Positions 1-8,120 are shown, numbered from the stretch's first letter. The stretch: DNA of 64,000 nucleotides from Rouxiella sp. WC2420 (GCF_041200025.1 NZ_CP165628.1:248001-312000); one strand, 5' to 3'. Notes: generated by a model not told the origin, from the letters alone. Program-made: numbers and translations.

Positions 1-2
1 GC

Positions 3-551
3 AAAGTGTTGCCCTACGGACTGGTGCTCGGGCTGGCCTCAACCGGCTTTGGCGTTATCGCCACCTTTATTACCCTGTTCTATGACGCGAAAGGTTGGAG
101 CGGCGGCGCATTTGCCTTGACTCTTTTCAGTACGGCGTTTGTCGGCATGCGGTTACTTTTTCCTAACAGCATCAACCGTTTTGGCGGGCAGAGAGTTGCT
201 CTGACCTGCTTTTGTTTTGAGACGCTTGGCCTGCTGCTGGTGTGGGGGGCTCACGCACCTCTGATGGCACTTTTGGGCGCAATGCTTACCGGTGCCGGAT
301 TCTCGCTGGTTTTCCCTGCACTGGGGGTGGTGGCAGTTAAAAGGCTGCCGCAGCAGAATCAGGGCAGTGCGTTGGCGACCTACACGGCATTTATGGATTT
401 GTCGCTTGGCATCACCGGGCCTTTGGCGGGTGTGTTGATGACTCATGCTGGCGTGTCGTCAATCTATCTGGCTTCGGCGTTGGCGGTTTGTCTGAGCGGC
501 GGATTGGTCTTGCGGTTAATGCAGAAAGAGAAAACGCTGGCGATAGAATAG
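3..551 (+). CDS. MFS transporter, YhhS/YfcJ-like, C-terminal part
   Basis: The gene starts before the window, so only its last 183 codons or so are seen, and the apparent GTG start at position 6 is internal. The visible part is very hydrophobic, with about five or six membrane segments, and carries the motif GAGFSLVFPALGVVAVKR typical of the YhhS/YfcJ branch of the major facilitator superfamily. By family these are inner-membrane proton-driven exporters of small molecules; the substrate here cannot be told. It ends at a TAG 64 bases before an IS3-family element. In E. coli this kind of gene is not next to yhhY, so its position probably results from rearrangement at the IS. I am sure of the superfamily and less sure of the subfamily. 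Confidence 0.8.
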   Translation, partial: KVLPYGLVLGLASTGFGVIATFITLFYDAKGWSGGAFALTLFSTAFVGMRLLFPNSINRFGGQRVALTCFCFETLGLLLVWGAHAPLMALLGAMLTGAGFSLVFPALGVVAVKRLPQQNQGSALATYTAFMDLSLGITGPLAGVLMTHAGVSSIYLASALAVCLSGGLVLRLMQKEKTLAIE

Positions 552-615
552 ATTAATTACCTTCCCGCCGATGTGTGAACTGAACCCCGAATGTTGAACT
601 CCTAACCATCATTCG

Positions 616-640
616 TGGAATGCCCCCGCGCCCATAGACA
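616..640 (+). repeat. Left terminal inverted repeat of the IS3 element
   Basis: Begins TGGAATGCCC and ends TAGACA. Its partner at 1821-1845, read on the minus strand, begins TGGAGTGCCC and ends TAGACA. Twenty of 25 positions agree. It lies just upstream of orfA. Confidence 0.82.
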
Positions 641-674
641 AATCTGGCCTATATTTTGAGCATAGGAGGAGTTT

Positions 675-959
675 ATGGGCACACCACGATTTACCCCGGA
701 ATTTAAGGAAGAAGCTGTTCGTCAGGTCACCGAGCGCGGCTATTCTGTTACCGACGTTTCAGAACGCCTCGGCGTCTCGGCGCACAGCCTTTATAAATGG
801 GTTCGGGCGATAAAACCTGACAAGAGCGAGCACCAGACGCAGGATTTACTGGATGCCAGAACGGAAATTCTCAAACTTAAAGCTCAGCTGAAACGCACTG
901 AGGAAGAGCGAGATATCTTGAAAAAGGCAGCGCGGTACTTTGCAAGGGAGCCCGACTGA
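675..959 (+). CDS. IS3-family transposase OrfA
   Basis: A 94-residue protein with an N-terminal helix-turn-helix of the transposase-8/IS3 OrfA type (FTPEFKEEAVRQVTERGYSV, residues 7-26), followed by a leucine-rich coiled coil (about 55-85). It recognises the terminal repeats and multimerises with the OrfAB fusion. ATG 675 is preceded by a strong aggagg site (665-670). Near its end lies a run of five A then G (921-926) in the frame ttg-aaa-aag. A -1 slip there would enter the orfB frame, the usual way this family makes the OrfAB transposase. It is full length and looks intact. Confidence 0.9.
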   Translation: MGTPRFTPEFKEEAVRQVTERGYSVTDVSERLGVSAHSLYKWVRAIKPDKSEHQTQDLLDARTEILKLKAQLKRTEEERDILKKAARYFAREPD

Positions 960-1006
960 AGTACCGCTTTATCAACGATCACCGTGAAATCTGGTCGATC
1001 GTAGTT

Positions 1007-1810
1007 ATGTGTCGGGTTCTGAAGGTTGCCCGAGCAGGATTTTACGTCTGGCTTCATTGTCCTGTGTCTGCAGGACAAAAAGACAACCAGAGGTTGCTGA
1101 GCTTAATCCGCGATTCCTATGCACTGAGTGGCGGCGTGTACGGCTATCGCAGGGTTCATGGCGATCTGCGTGAAATCGGTGAAGTATGCAGTAGAAACCG
1201 CGTTGCCAAAATTATGAAGCAAAACAAGATCCAAGCGATACACGGTTATAAAATCCCTCGAGGAGCCCGAGGACGACCGTCACTGATAGCGCCCAACCGC
1301 GTGCAGCGGGAGTTTACGGTTATGAAGCCCAATCAGGTCTGGGTAACAGACATCACCTATATCCGCACCTGGCAGGGCTGGCTCTATCTGGCTGTAGTCA
1401 TTGACCTCTTTGCCCGTAACGTAGTGGGTTGGTCAATGAAGTCGACTCTATCGCGTGAACTCGCGCTGGACGCGCTACTGATGGCAGTCTGGCGGCGTAA
1501 ACCGATGGCAAGCGTGATCGTGCATAGTGATCAAGGTAGTCAATATGGCAGCAATGACTGGCAGCGGTTCTGCCGCGCCAACAATCTGTCGCCAAGCATG
1601 AGTCGCCGTGGTAACTGCTGGGATAATGCGGTGGCCGAATCGTTCTTTGGTTCATTGAAAAAAGAACGTATCAGGAAGCGGATATATAAAACCCGTGATC
1701 TGGCCCGGGCTGATATCTTCGATTACATTGAAGTGTTCTACAACCGTAGTCGCCGTCATAGTCACCTCGGCGGCATCAGTCCTGAGGCCTTCGAAAAGGC
1801 ATCGTCGTGA
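1007..1810 (+). CDS. IS3-family transposase OrfB (DDE catalytic subunit)
   Basis: The frame is open from well upstream of ATG 1007 and overlaps the end of orfA in the -1 phase, so the active enzyme is probably an OrfAB fusion covering 675-1810 by ribosomal frameshift at 921-926. The protein carries an HTH_21 segment (YGYRRVHGDL) and an rve integrase core. The three catalytic acidic residues are visible in TDITYI, HSDQGSQY and DNAVAESFF, followed by the usual LKKERI and YIEVFYNRSRRHSHLG motifs. No stop or frameshift breaks it, so the copy may still be active. Family assignment is certain; the exact IS name is not. Confidence 0.92.
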   Translation: MCRVLKVARAGFYVWLHCPVSAGQKDNQRLLSLIRDSYALSGGVYGYRRVHGDLREIGEVCSRNRVAKIMKQNKIQAIHGYKIPRGARGRPSLIAPNRVQREFTVMKPNQVWVTDITYIRTWQGWLYLAVVIDLFARNVVGWSMKSTLSRELALDALLMAVWRRKPMASVIVHSDQGSQYGSNDWQRFCRANNLSPSMSRRGNCWDNAVAESFFGSLKKERIRKRIYKTRDLARADIFDYIEVFYNRSRRHSHLGGISPEAFEKASS

Positions 1811-1820
1811 GGACAGAAAC

Positions 1821-1845
1821 TGTCTAAGGGATCGTGGGCACTCCA
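1821..1845 (-). repeat. Right terminal inverted repeat of the IS3 element
   Basis: Reverse-complement partner of the repeat at 616-640. Its outer edge coincides with the point where yhhY homology stops. It supplies the TAG (1824-1826, minus strand) that now ends the truncated yhhY frame. Confidence 0.82.
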
Positions 1846-2228
1846 GCTGCCGGATTATCGACGTACACGGTAAGCTCGACGCGGCTGATGCCCAGCCAGT
1901 TATCGGCCAAGTCCAGCGCGGCGGCCAACAGCTGGCTGCCAATGCCTTGCCCGTGAAAATCCGGATGCACTGCCATGCCAAAGCTTGCCACATGGCGGCG
2001 GCGCATATTTTGTTCGAGGTGCAAGCCAATCATTCCGACCACGCGTTCGCCAAAACAGGCCACGAGTCGGTATGCGCCAGCTTCTTGAGCTCCACTACGT
2101 TTTTGCCATTGCGCCGTGGCAGGATGCGGTAGCTGTAGCGTATCGCTGTAAACCTGTTCCTGGCTATATAGCTGGTGAATCTGCGCGTAGTCCTCAGGTT
2201 CAACGTGGCGGATCTCAATCTGACTCAT
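1846..2228 (-). pseudogene. yhhY: yhhY (GNAT N-acetyltransferase), 3'-truncated by the IS
   Basis: The first 127 codons match the amino-acid acetyltransferase YhhY: start MSQIEIRH, GNAT beta strand and acetyl-CoA loop at HPDFHGQGIGSQLL, then RVELTVYVDNPAA. The family runs to about 162 residues with a final YKKYGFE-type motif. Here that part is replaced by bases of the IS right end and a stop at 1824-1826. ATG 2228 is chosen because it matches the family start and has GGAG seven bases upstream. Loss of the C-terminal strands should destroy the fold. The missing 3' part is not found on the left side of the IS. The gene sits next to ryhB as in E. coli, where yhhX would also be expected but is absent. 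Confidence 0.88.
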
Positions 2229-2317
2229 AGTAGGCTCCATGCGGCTGTTGGTGAATAACCTCTTAATTTATCGGTCTATTTTTTTTAGTCAATTTAATAA
2301 TTGATGAAAAAAAGTGC

Positions 2318-2349
2318 TTTACAAGTGCGAATGATAATGATTATTATTG
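2318..2349 (+). promoter_or_regulatory. ryhB promoter with Fur box
   Basis: A -35 TTTACA (2318-2323) and a -10 TATTAT (2342-2347), 18 bases apart, place the start near 2354. The stretch aatgataatgattattatt (2330-2348) closely matches the Fur consensus of alternating GATAAT/ATTATC hexamers and covers the -10 element. Iron-loaded Fur should therefore repress this promoter. This is the arrangement known for ryhB in enterobacteria. Confidence 0.85.
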
Positions 2350-2353
2350 CCAT

Positions 2354-2463
2354 GCGTTCCGGGGATGGCTACTCACCCTAGCCAAACGGGTCCCTGGGAG
2401 GCACGACATTGCTCACATTGCTTCCAGTCTTTCTTAGCCAGCCGGGTGCTGGCTTTTTTTTTT
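2354..2463 (+). ncRNA. ryhB: RyhB iron-responsive small RNA
   Basis: The core GCACGACATTGCTCACATTG (2401-2420), followed by CTTCCAGT, is the conserved pairing region of RyhB. It leads into the Rho-independent hairpin AGCCAGCCGGGTGCTGGCT with a run of Ts to 2463, nearly the same as the E. coli terminator. The 5' part (about 2354-2400) differs from E. coli. RyhB acts with Hfq when iron is scarce and down-regulates mRNAs for iron-using proteins such as SodB and TCA-cycle enzymes. Its position between yhhY and yhhW is the canonical one. The 5' end is inferred from the promoter; the 3' end is set by the terminator. Confidence 0.93.
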
Positions 2464-2617
2464 GCCTGCTATTTTGATTCTCTCCTTTCAAGCCACAAAT
2501 CCTTTGGATTCAGAGCGCAAACCTCATTCAAATTTTCTGATTAGAGGGGTTAAGTTTTTACGCTTTCTTATTGTCAGCCGTTGGCTAGACTAGAGAAAAC
2601 ATTGAGGAGAGTTGAAT

Positions 2618-3313
2618 ATGATCTACTTACGCAAAGCACAAGATCGCGGCCATGCCAATCACGGTTGGCTCGACAGCTGGCATACATTCTCTTTTGCCGA
2701 TTATTACGATCCGAACTTTATGGGTTTCTCCGCGTTGCGGGTAATTAATGAAGATGTGATCGACGGCGGGCAGGGCTTCGGCACGCATCCGCATAAAGAC
2801 ATGGAAATTCTGACTTACGTGCTGTCCGGTACTGTTGAGCATAAAGACAGCATGGGCAACAAAGAGCAGATTCAGGCGGGCGAGTTTCAGATTATGAGCG
2901 CCGGTACCGGTGTGAAGCACTCTGAATACAACGGCAACCGCGATCGTGCGCTGCATCTTTATCAGATATGGATTATCCCGGAAACCAAAGGGCTGGAGCC
3001 GCGCTACGATCAGCGCATGTTTGACGCGCCTCAGGGCCGCCAACTCGTGCTGTCGCCGGATGCACGCGACGGTTCGCTGAAAGTGTTTCAGGACATGGAG
3101 CTTTCCCGCTGGGCCTTCAAAGCAGGTGAAGACGGTGAATATGCCATCGCCGAGAATCGTCAGGTATGGATTCAGGTGGTTAAAGGCAGTCTGACTGTCA
3201 ATGGTCAGGCGATGACGACCAGCGACGCGGTGGCTGTGTGGGAAGAATCCGCGCTGGCGCTGCATGCCGACGAAGACAGCGAAATTCTGCTGTTTGATCT
3301 GCCGCCGGTTTAA
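2618..3313 (+). CDS. yhhW: Quercetin 2,3-dioxygenase, pirin family
   Basis: A 231-residue bicupin protein, the same length as E. coli YhhW. The N-terminal pirin cupin holds the metal ligands in the expected places: His57 and His59 in GTHPHKDMEIL, and His101 and Glu103 in GVKHSEYN. The E. coli enzyme has quercetinase activity in vitro, but the physiological substrate is unknown. ATG 2618 is preferred over the upstream TTG at 2612 because it matches the family start MIYLRKA and has aggaga seven bases ahead. It is transcribed towards gntR with 222 bases between, as in E. coli, and is probably its own unit. Confidence 0.93.
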   Translation: MIYLRKAQDRGHANHGWLDSWHTFSFADYYDPNFMGFSALRVINEDVIDGGQGFGTHPHKDMEILTYVLSGTVEHKDSMGNKEQIQAGEFQIMSAGTGVKHSEYNGNRDRALHLYQIWIIPETKGLEPRYDQRMFDAPQGRQLVLSPDARDGSLKVFQDMELSRWAFKAGEDGEYAIAENRQVWIQVVKGSLTVNGQAMTTSDAVAVWEESALALHADEDSEILLFDLPPV

Positions 3314-3535
3314 AAGGCAGGCAACTTTCAATACAGTCTCGTTCAAGCTCACCTTGGGAGGGTTTTGCGGCCCCGTCCGCTATCATCCCAACGGTGCGCT
3401 TTAATAAAATAGTCTTTCAAGCTAATTCATCGTTTTACTTCGCCTTTTGATACCTGACGCACGCTGTTTTTGTGCCAAATGGTGCTATTTTTTGCTAAAA
3501 TCCATGCTTGTTCCTCTTATCCCAGTTCATTGAAA

Positions 3536-4531
3536 ATGAAGAAAAAAAGGCCAGTGCTTCAGGACGTCGCCGACCGCGTTGGTGTGACCAAAATGACGGT
3601 TAGCCGTTATTTGCGTAATCCCGAACAGGTTTCTCTGCTGTTGCAAGAGAAAATCGCCGCTGCGCTGGATGAATTGGGCTATATCCCGAACCGCGCCCCC
3701 GACATTCTTTCCAATGCAAAAAGCCGCGCCATTGGCGTGCTGCTGCCATCGTTGACCAACCAGGTTTTTGCAGAAGTACTCCGTGGTATTGAAAGTGTGA
3801 CGGATATTCACGGCTATCAAACCATGCTGGCGCACTACGGCTACAGCGCCGAGCGTGAAGAACAGCGTTTGACGTCGCTGCTTTCTTACAATATCGACGG
3901 CTTAATCTTGTCGGAACGTAATCACTCGGCCAGAACGTTGAAGATGATTGAAGTCGCTGGCATTCCGGTGGTTGAGATGATGGACTGCGTGTCGCCGTGT
4001 GTAGATTTAGCCGTAGGGTTTAACAACTTTGAAGCTGCACGGCAGATGACCCAGCAAATTATTGCTCACGGACACCGCCACGTAGTGTATTTCGGCGCCC
4101 GCCAGGATGAACGTACCCTGATCAAACAGCAGGGCTATGAGCAGGCGATGCATGAGTCGGGGCTACAGTCTTATAGCGTAATGACCAGCCGCTCTTCCAG
4201 CTATACCGCCGGGGCGGAGCTGCTCAAGCAGGCGCAAAAAGATTATCCGCAAATCGACAGCATTTTCTGTACCAATGATGACCTGGCGGCGGGGGCGTTC
4301 TTTGAATGTCTGCGTCAGGGGCTGCATATTCCGTCACAGATGGCGATCGCCGGTTTTCACGGACATAACATGGGGCAGGCGATGGAGCCAAGACTCGCCA
4401 GCGTATTAACGCCGCGCGAGCGAATGGGGCAAATCACCGCCGAGCGTTTGCTGGCTCGGCTTCGCGGTGAAGAAGTGGTGCCGAAAATGGTCGATGTCGG
4501 CTTTACTATTTCGGCGGGCGGCAGTATTTAA
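3536..4531 (+). CDS. gntR: Gluconate-responsive LacI-family repressor GntR
   Basis: A 331-residue protein, equal to E. coli GntR and colinear throughout. The N-terminal LacI helix-turn-helix reads LQDVADRVGVTKMTVSRYLR, followed by the hinge helix and a periplasmic-binding-like effector domain starting near residue 60. ATG 3536 gives the conserved start MKKKRPVLQDV; the in-frame upstream extension to 3470 has no family support. GntR represses gluconate uptake and phosphorylation genes until gluconate binds. A matching operator lies between gntK and gntT (5167-5194). Here gntR and gntK converge (41-bp gap) instead of forming a gntRK operon. Confidence 0.95.
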   Translation: MKKKRPVLQDVADRVGVTKMTVSRYLRNPEQVSLLLQEKIAAALDELGYIPNRAPDILSNAKSRAIGVLLPSLTNQVFAEVLRGIESVTDIHGYQTMLAHYGYSAEREEQRLTSLLSYNIDGLILSERNHSARTLKMIEVAGIPVVEMMDCVSPCVDLAVGFNNFEAARQMTQQIIAHGHRHVVYFGARQDERTLIKQQGYEQAMHESGLQSYSVMTSRSSSYTAGAELLKQAQKDYPQIDSIFCTNDDLAAGAFFECLRQGLHIPSQMAIAGFHGHNMGQAMEPRLASVLTPRERMGQITAERLLARLRGEEVVPKMVDVGFTISAGGSI

Positions 4532-4572
4532 CCGTCGCCCTGAGGCAAGCGAGCTGAGGCAAACGAATAAAA

Positions 4573-5106
4573 TCAGGCCTCAGCTTTAATCTTTGCCTTG
4601 GCATTTTCCAGCGCAGTCACGCAACGCTTTACCACGCCTTCCACCTGATGGTCGATATTCACACGCACTACGTCCGGCTCATCTTCACCCGGCTCTTCCA
4701 ATGCGGCAAACTGGCTCTTCAGCATATCAGGGGAGAAAAAATGTCCGACACGGGCCTTCAGGCGCTGCAAAATAACCTCTTCGCTGCCCTTCAAATACAG
4801 GAAAATCATCCCATCGTTGCCCTTGCGCAGAGCATCACGATAGCTGCGTTTTAACGCAGAGCAAACAATGATGCCGGTCTCGTTTTTGTGCTGGAGACTA
4901 TAGGCGGCATCACTTAAACGCTCGAGCCAAGGGGCGCGGTCGTCATCGTTAAGCGGATGCCCGCTCGCCATTTTCTGGATATTGGCGCGAGGATGAAGAT
5001 CGTCACCGTCAATAAATTTCGCGTTGATTGCTCGAGCTACGGCTGCGCCCACGGTAGATTTACCGCTGCCCGATACACCCATCAAAATGATGCTTTGACC
5101 TGCCAT
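4573..5106 (-). CDS. gntK: Gluconokinase (thermoresistant type)
   Basis: A 177-residue kinase that phosphorylates D-gluconate to 6-phosphogluconate with ATP, feeding the Entner-Doudoroff and pentose phosphate routes. The Walker A loop GVSGSGKS spans residues 10-17, followed by FIDGDDLHP and KMASGHPLNDDDRAPWL, signatures of the GntK family. Length agrees with E. coli GntK (175). It is on the minus strand, convergent with gntR and divergent from gntT, whereas E. coli has gntRKU in one direction. Its start lies about 60 bases from the double GntR operator, so it is probably repressed by GntR and induced by gluconate. Confidence 0.95.
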   Translation of the reverse strand: MAGQSIILMGVSGSGKSTVGAAVARAINAKFIDGDDLHPRANIQKMASGHPLNDDDRAPWLERLSDAAYSLQHKNETGIIVCSALKRSYRDALRKGNDGMIFLYLKGSEEVILQRLKARVGHFFSPDMLKSQFAALEEPGEDEPDVVRVNIDHQVEGVVKRCVTALENAKAKIKAEA

Positions 5107-5166
5107 AAGTTTGATCTCCGTCCCATATTTCGAATTTACCCAAGCGGGTGATTCCTTATATTAGCA

Positions 5167-5194
5167 TGTTACCGGTATCATGATACCGGTAACA
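5167..5194. promoter_or_regulatory. Double GntR operator (28-bp perfect palindrome)
   Basis: TGTTACCGGTATCA is followed directly by its exact reverse complement TGATACCGGTAACA. Each half, with its flanking bases, resembles the known GntR operator ATGTTACC-N-NTAACAT (5166-5181 and 5180-5195). Two operators therefore overlap back to back. The site lies between the divergent gntK and gntT genes and could control both. Confidence 0.85.
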
Positions 5195-5202
5195 AATGGA
5201 GG

Positions 5203-5218
5203 TGTGACTAATATCACA
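5203..5218. promoter_or_regulatory. CRP (cAMP receptor protein) site upstream of gntT
   Basis: TGTGACTAATATCACA matches the CRP core TGTGA-N6-TCACA at every defined position. It lies eight bases downstream of the GntR palindrome and about 165 bases before the gntT start, which suggests catabolite control of gntT, gntK or both. A TATAAA at 5229-5234 could be a -10, but its spacing from the CRP site is not a standard one, so the promoter itself is not fixed. Confidence 0.82.
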
Positions 5219-5384
5219 AAGGAACCTGTATAAATTTTAGCGCTGTCTGACGATCTGGCTCGCGCTGAATTCGCAAACTTACAAAAAAATATCACTGCGC
5301 ACTATGTTCTTACCTAAAACTGTCGGGCTGTCACAAACAGGCTATACGTTAAGGGAAAGGAAATGGGCGGAAGGGGAAAAAGTT

Positions 5385-6701
5385 ATGCCATTAGTCATCG
5401 TTGCAGTAGGCGTCGCTCTGCTGTTGTTGCTTATGATCCGATTCAAATTAAACGGTTTTATCGCGTTAATTCTTATCGCGCTGGCAGTTGGCGTGATGCA
5501 GGGGATGCCGGTAGATAAAGTTATCACCTCAATCAAAAATGGCGTAGGCGGTACGCTCGGCAGTCTGGCTCTGATTATGGGCTTTGGCGCGATGCTGGGT
5601 AAATTGCTGGCCGACTGCGGCGGTGCCCAGCGCATTGCCACCACTCTAATCGACAAGTTTGGCGTTAAATATATCCAATGGGCGCTGGTGATTACCGGCT
5701 TTATCGTTGGTTTCGCCTTGTTCTATGAAGTCGGCTTTGTGCTGATGCTGCCGTTGGTGTTCTCAGTTGCCGCCTCTGCGCGCTTACCTCTGCTATACGT
5801 TGGAGTTCCAATGGCGGCGGCGTTGTCAGTAACGCACGGCTTCCTGCCTCCGCACCCAGGCCCAACGGCGATTGCGACCATTTTCCATGCGGATATGGGC
5901 AAAACTCTGCTGTACGGCGCAATTTTGGGTATTCCGACGGTGATTCTGGCCGGTCCGGTATATGCGCGCTTCCTTAAAGGCATTGATAAGCCGGTTCCAC
6001 AGGGCCTGTTCAACCCGAAAACTTTTACCGAAGAAGAGATGCCGGGTTTTGGCGTGAGTGTATTGACTTCGCTGGTTCCGGTTATTCTGATGGCCTTCCG
6101 CGCGATCACCGAGATGATCGTCCCTAAAGGGCATCCGATTCTGCATTACGCCGAGTTCTTTGGTGATCCAGTGATGGCAACGCTAATCGCCGTGCTGATC
6201 GCTATCTTCACTTTTGGTCTTAATCGCGGTCGCAAGATGGATGAAGTAATGTCAACCGTCAGCGATTCAATCAAAATTATTGCCATGATGTTGCTGATTA
6301 TCGGCGGTGGCGGAGCCTTCAAACAGGTGCTGGTTGATAGCGGCGTCGATAAATACATTGCTAGCCTGATGCAGGGCAGCACGTTGTCGCCAATCCTGCT
6401 GGCCTGGACCATCGCTGCGGCTTTGCGTCTGGCTCTGGGTTCTGCAACAGTTGCGGCAATTACTGCGGGCGGTATCGCAGCGCCACTGATTGCTACAACC
6501 GGTGCCAGTCCTGAGCTGATGGTTATCGCTGTTGGTTCCGGTAGCGTGATTTTCTCTCACGTTAATGACCCGGGCTTCTGGCTGTTCAAAGAGTATTTCA
6601 ACCTGACTATCGGTGAAACTATCCGTTCCTGGTCAGTGCTGGAAACCATCATCTCTGTTTGTGGTCTGGTGGGTTGTCTGCTGCTTTCAAACGTGGTGTA
6701 A
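5385..6701 (+). CDS. gntT: High-affinity gluconate permease GntT
   Basis: A 438-residue inner-membrane transporter of the GntP family, the same length as E. coli GntT and nearly colinear with it (MPLVIVAVGVALLLLLMIRF at the start). It has about 12-14 membrane segments, with family motifs ALFYEVGFVLMLPLVF, HGFLPPHPGPTAIA and the C-terminal SVIFSHVNDPGFWLFKEYF. ATG 5385 is chosen over the upstream frame because it matches GntT and follows ggaagggg. It imports gluconate by proton symport. In E. coli the permease beside gntRK is the low-affinity GntU; here GntT occupies that place, divergent from gntK and behind GntR and CRP sites. Confidence 0.94.
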   Translation: MPLVIVAVGVALLLLLMIRFKLNGFIALILIALAVGVMQGMPVDKVITSIKNGVGGTLGSLALIMGFGAMLGKLLADCGGAQRIATTLIDKFGVKYIQWALVITGFIVGFALFYEVGFVLMLPLVFSVAASARLPLLYVGVPMAAALSVTHGFLPPHPGPTAIATIFHADMGKTLLYGAILGIPTVILAGPVYARFLKGIDKPVPQGLFNPKTFTEEEMPGFGVSVLTSLVPVILMAFRAITEMIVPKGHPILHYAEFFGDPVMATLIAVLIAIFTFGLNRGRKMDEVMSTVSDSIKIIAMMLLIIGGGGAFKQVLVDSGVDKYIASLMQGSTLSPILLAWTIAAALRLALGSATVAAITAGGIAAPLIATTGASPELMVIAVGSGSVIFSHVNDPGFWLFKEYFNLTIGETIRSWSVLETIISVCGLVGCLLLSNVV

Positions 6702-6728
6702 CTTTTTAGATCATTGTCAGGTTTTACG

Positions 6729-6758
6729 GGCCCCTGTTTTTACTCTAGGACAGGGGCC
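6729..6758 (+). terminator. Hairpin downstream of gntT
   Basis: GGCCCCTGT (6729-6737) pairs perfectly with ACAGGGGCC (6750-6758) across a 12-base loop, 27 bases after the gntT stop. There is no clear T run after it on the plus strand, so termination is plausible but not certain. Confidence 0.5.
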
Positions 6759-6885
6759 TGCCTTGCCCCTCAAGAACTCATCCCGACTATCATTCCAGCG
6801 TAAATAAATCATCAGGAAAGGTGAAAGCGGCTCAAAATTATGGCTCAATACCGGCAAATAATTTTGGATGCTGGACAACCCCCCT

Positions 6886-8070
6886 ATGCCAACCGTTTTT
6901 CACTTTATACTGGCTCTCGTAGTCATCTTCTTTCTGGCCTTCATTTTCAGTAACGATCGCAAAAAAATCCGCCCACGCGTTATTCTTCAATTAGTCATTA
7001 TCGAAGGGCTACTGGCCTGGTTTTTTCTGCATGCCAGCAGCGGCCTGGCCGTGGTTACTGCGATATCCGCTTTCTTTGAAAACCTGCTAACCTATGCGGC
7101 ACAGGGTTCGGATTTTGTTTTTGGCGGTATGAGCAAGGCGGGGCTGGCGTTTATCTTCCTTGGCGTGCTGTGCCCGATTATCTTTATTTCAGCGTTAATC
7201 GGCATTATGCAGCACCTGCGTATTTTGCCGCTGCTAATCCGTATTGTTGGCACTTTACTGTCGAAAGTTAATGGCATGGGCAAGCTGGAATCCTTCAATG
7301 CGGTCAGTACGCTGATCCTTGGTCAATCGGAAAACTTTATCGCCTACAAAGGTGTGCTGGCGGAAATCTCTCCGCGTCGCCTTTATTCAATGGCTGCTGC
7401 GGCGATGTCTACCGTGTCGCTGTCCATCGTCGGCGCTTATATGACCATGCTAGAGCCGAAATACGTGGTTGCCGCGCTAATCCTTAACATGTTCAGCACT
7501 TTTATCATTCTTTCGATTATCAATCCGACACCTGCAGGTGATGAGCCAGAAATCAAACTCGACAAGCTGCACGAAGATCAGAGTTTCTTCGAAATGCTGG
7601 GAGAATACATTCTCGCAGGTTTCAAAGTAGCGGTGATTATCATGGCGATGCTAATTGGTTTTATCGCCATTATTGCCGCAGTGAATGCGTTGTTTACCGC
7701 GATTTTCGGCATCAGTTTTCAGCAGATTTTGGGTTACGTTTTCTATCCGCTGGCCTGGCTTATTGGCATCCCCGGCCCTGATATTTTGCAATCGGCCAGT
7801 ATCATGGCGACCAAACTTGTGACGAACGAATTTGTGGCGATGATTGATTTGAAGAAAATTGCGACCGAGCTGTCACCGCGCGGATTGGGCATTCTGTCGG
7901 TGTTCTTGGTGTCATTCGCCAACTTCGCGTCTATCGGTATTGTCGCGGGGGCAATTAAAGGCCTGAACGAAAATCAGGGCAACGTGGTGTCGCGCTACGC
8001 GCTGAAACTAATCTACGGTTCAACCTTGGTCAGCCTGCTTTCTGCGGCTTTCGCGGGGCTGGTGCTGTAA
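6886..8070 (+). CDS. nupC: NupC-family nucleoside:proton symporter
   Basis: A 394-residue membrane protein of the concentrative nucleoside transporter family, closely colinear with E. coli NupC (400). Shared blocks include [44 protein letters not shown] and [19 protein letters not shown]. It should import nucleosides other than guanosine using the proton gradient. ATG 6886 is chosen because the next residues match the NupC start; ATG 6868 would add six residues with no better ribosome site. E. coli nupC lies elsewhere on the chromosome, so either the gene has moved or this is a second paralogue, and the symbol is given with some reserve. A clear terminator follows. Confidence 0.85.
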   Translation: MPTVFHFILALVVIFFLAFIFSNDRKKIRPRVILQLVIIEGLLAWFFLHASSGLAVVTAISAFFENLLTYAAQGSDFVFGGMSKAGLAFIFLGVLCPIIFISALIGIMQHLRILPLLIRIVGTLLSKVNGMGKLESFNAVSTLILGQSENFIAYKGVLAEISPRRLYSMAAAAMSTVSLSIVGAYMTMLEPKYVVAALILNMFSTFIILSIINPTPAGDEPEIKLDKLHEDQSFFEMLGEYILAGFKVAVIIMAMLIGFIAIIAAVNALFTAIFGISFQQILGYVFYPLAWLIGIPGPDILQSASIMATKLVTNEFVAMIDLKKIATELSPRGLGILSVFLVSFANFASIGIVAGAIKGLNENQGNVVSRYALKLIYGSTLVSLLSAAFAGLVL

Positions 8071-8095
8071 GATTTTTTATTGCGTTTTAATGATC

Positions 8096-8120
8096 AACCC
8101 GGCTGCTGGCCGGGTTTTTT
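8096..8120 (+). terminator. Rho-independent terminator after the NupC-type gene
   Basis: AACCCGGC pairs with GCCGGGTT around a five-base loop and is followed by a T run to 8120. It lies 25 bases after the stop. The downstream gene converges on it, and the stem could serve that gene as well. Confidence 0.85.

Larger units (their letters stand above)
616..1845 (+). mobile_element. IS3-family insertion sequence, 1,230 bp
   Basis: The element has two overlapping transposase frames (orfA 675-959, orfB to 1810) in the order and phase usual for the IS3 family. Imperfect 25-bp terminal inverted repeats lie at 616-640 and 1821-1845 and match at 20 of 25 positions. I set the ends from those repeats and from where the yhhY reading frame breaks off at 1846. 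I see no target-site duplication: the bases just outside are ...attcg on the left and gctgc on the right. The left flank also does not continue yhhY. That fits an element bordered by a deletion better than a simple insertion. Confidence 0.88.

Noticed and set aside
551-616. Possible remaining 3' end of yhhY left of the IS
   Set aside because: Translated in the right direction the stretch gives none of the expected YKKYGFE-type or C-terminal residues.
2347-2544. Short plus-strand frame across ryhB
   Set aside because: It covers the RyhB RNA and its terminator and has no ribosome site. The RNA explains the conservation.
2627-3352. 241-codon minus-strand frame over yhhW
   Set aside because: Antisense to a gene with its metal ligands in the exact family positions. 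The product has no domain.
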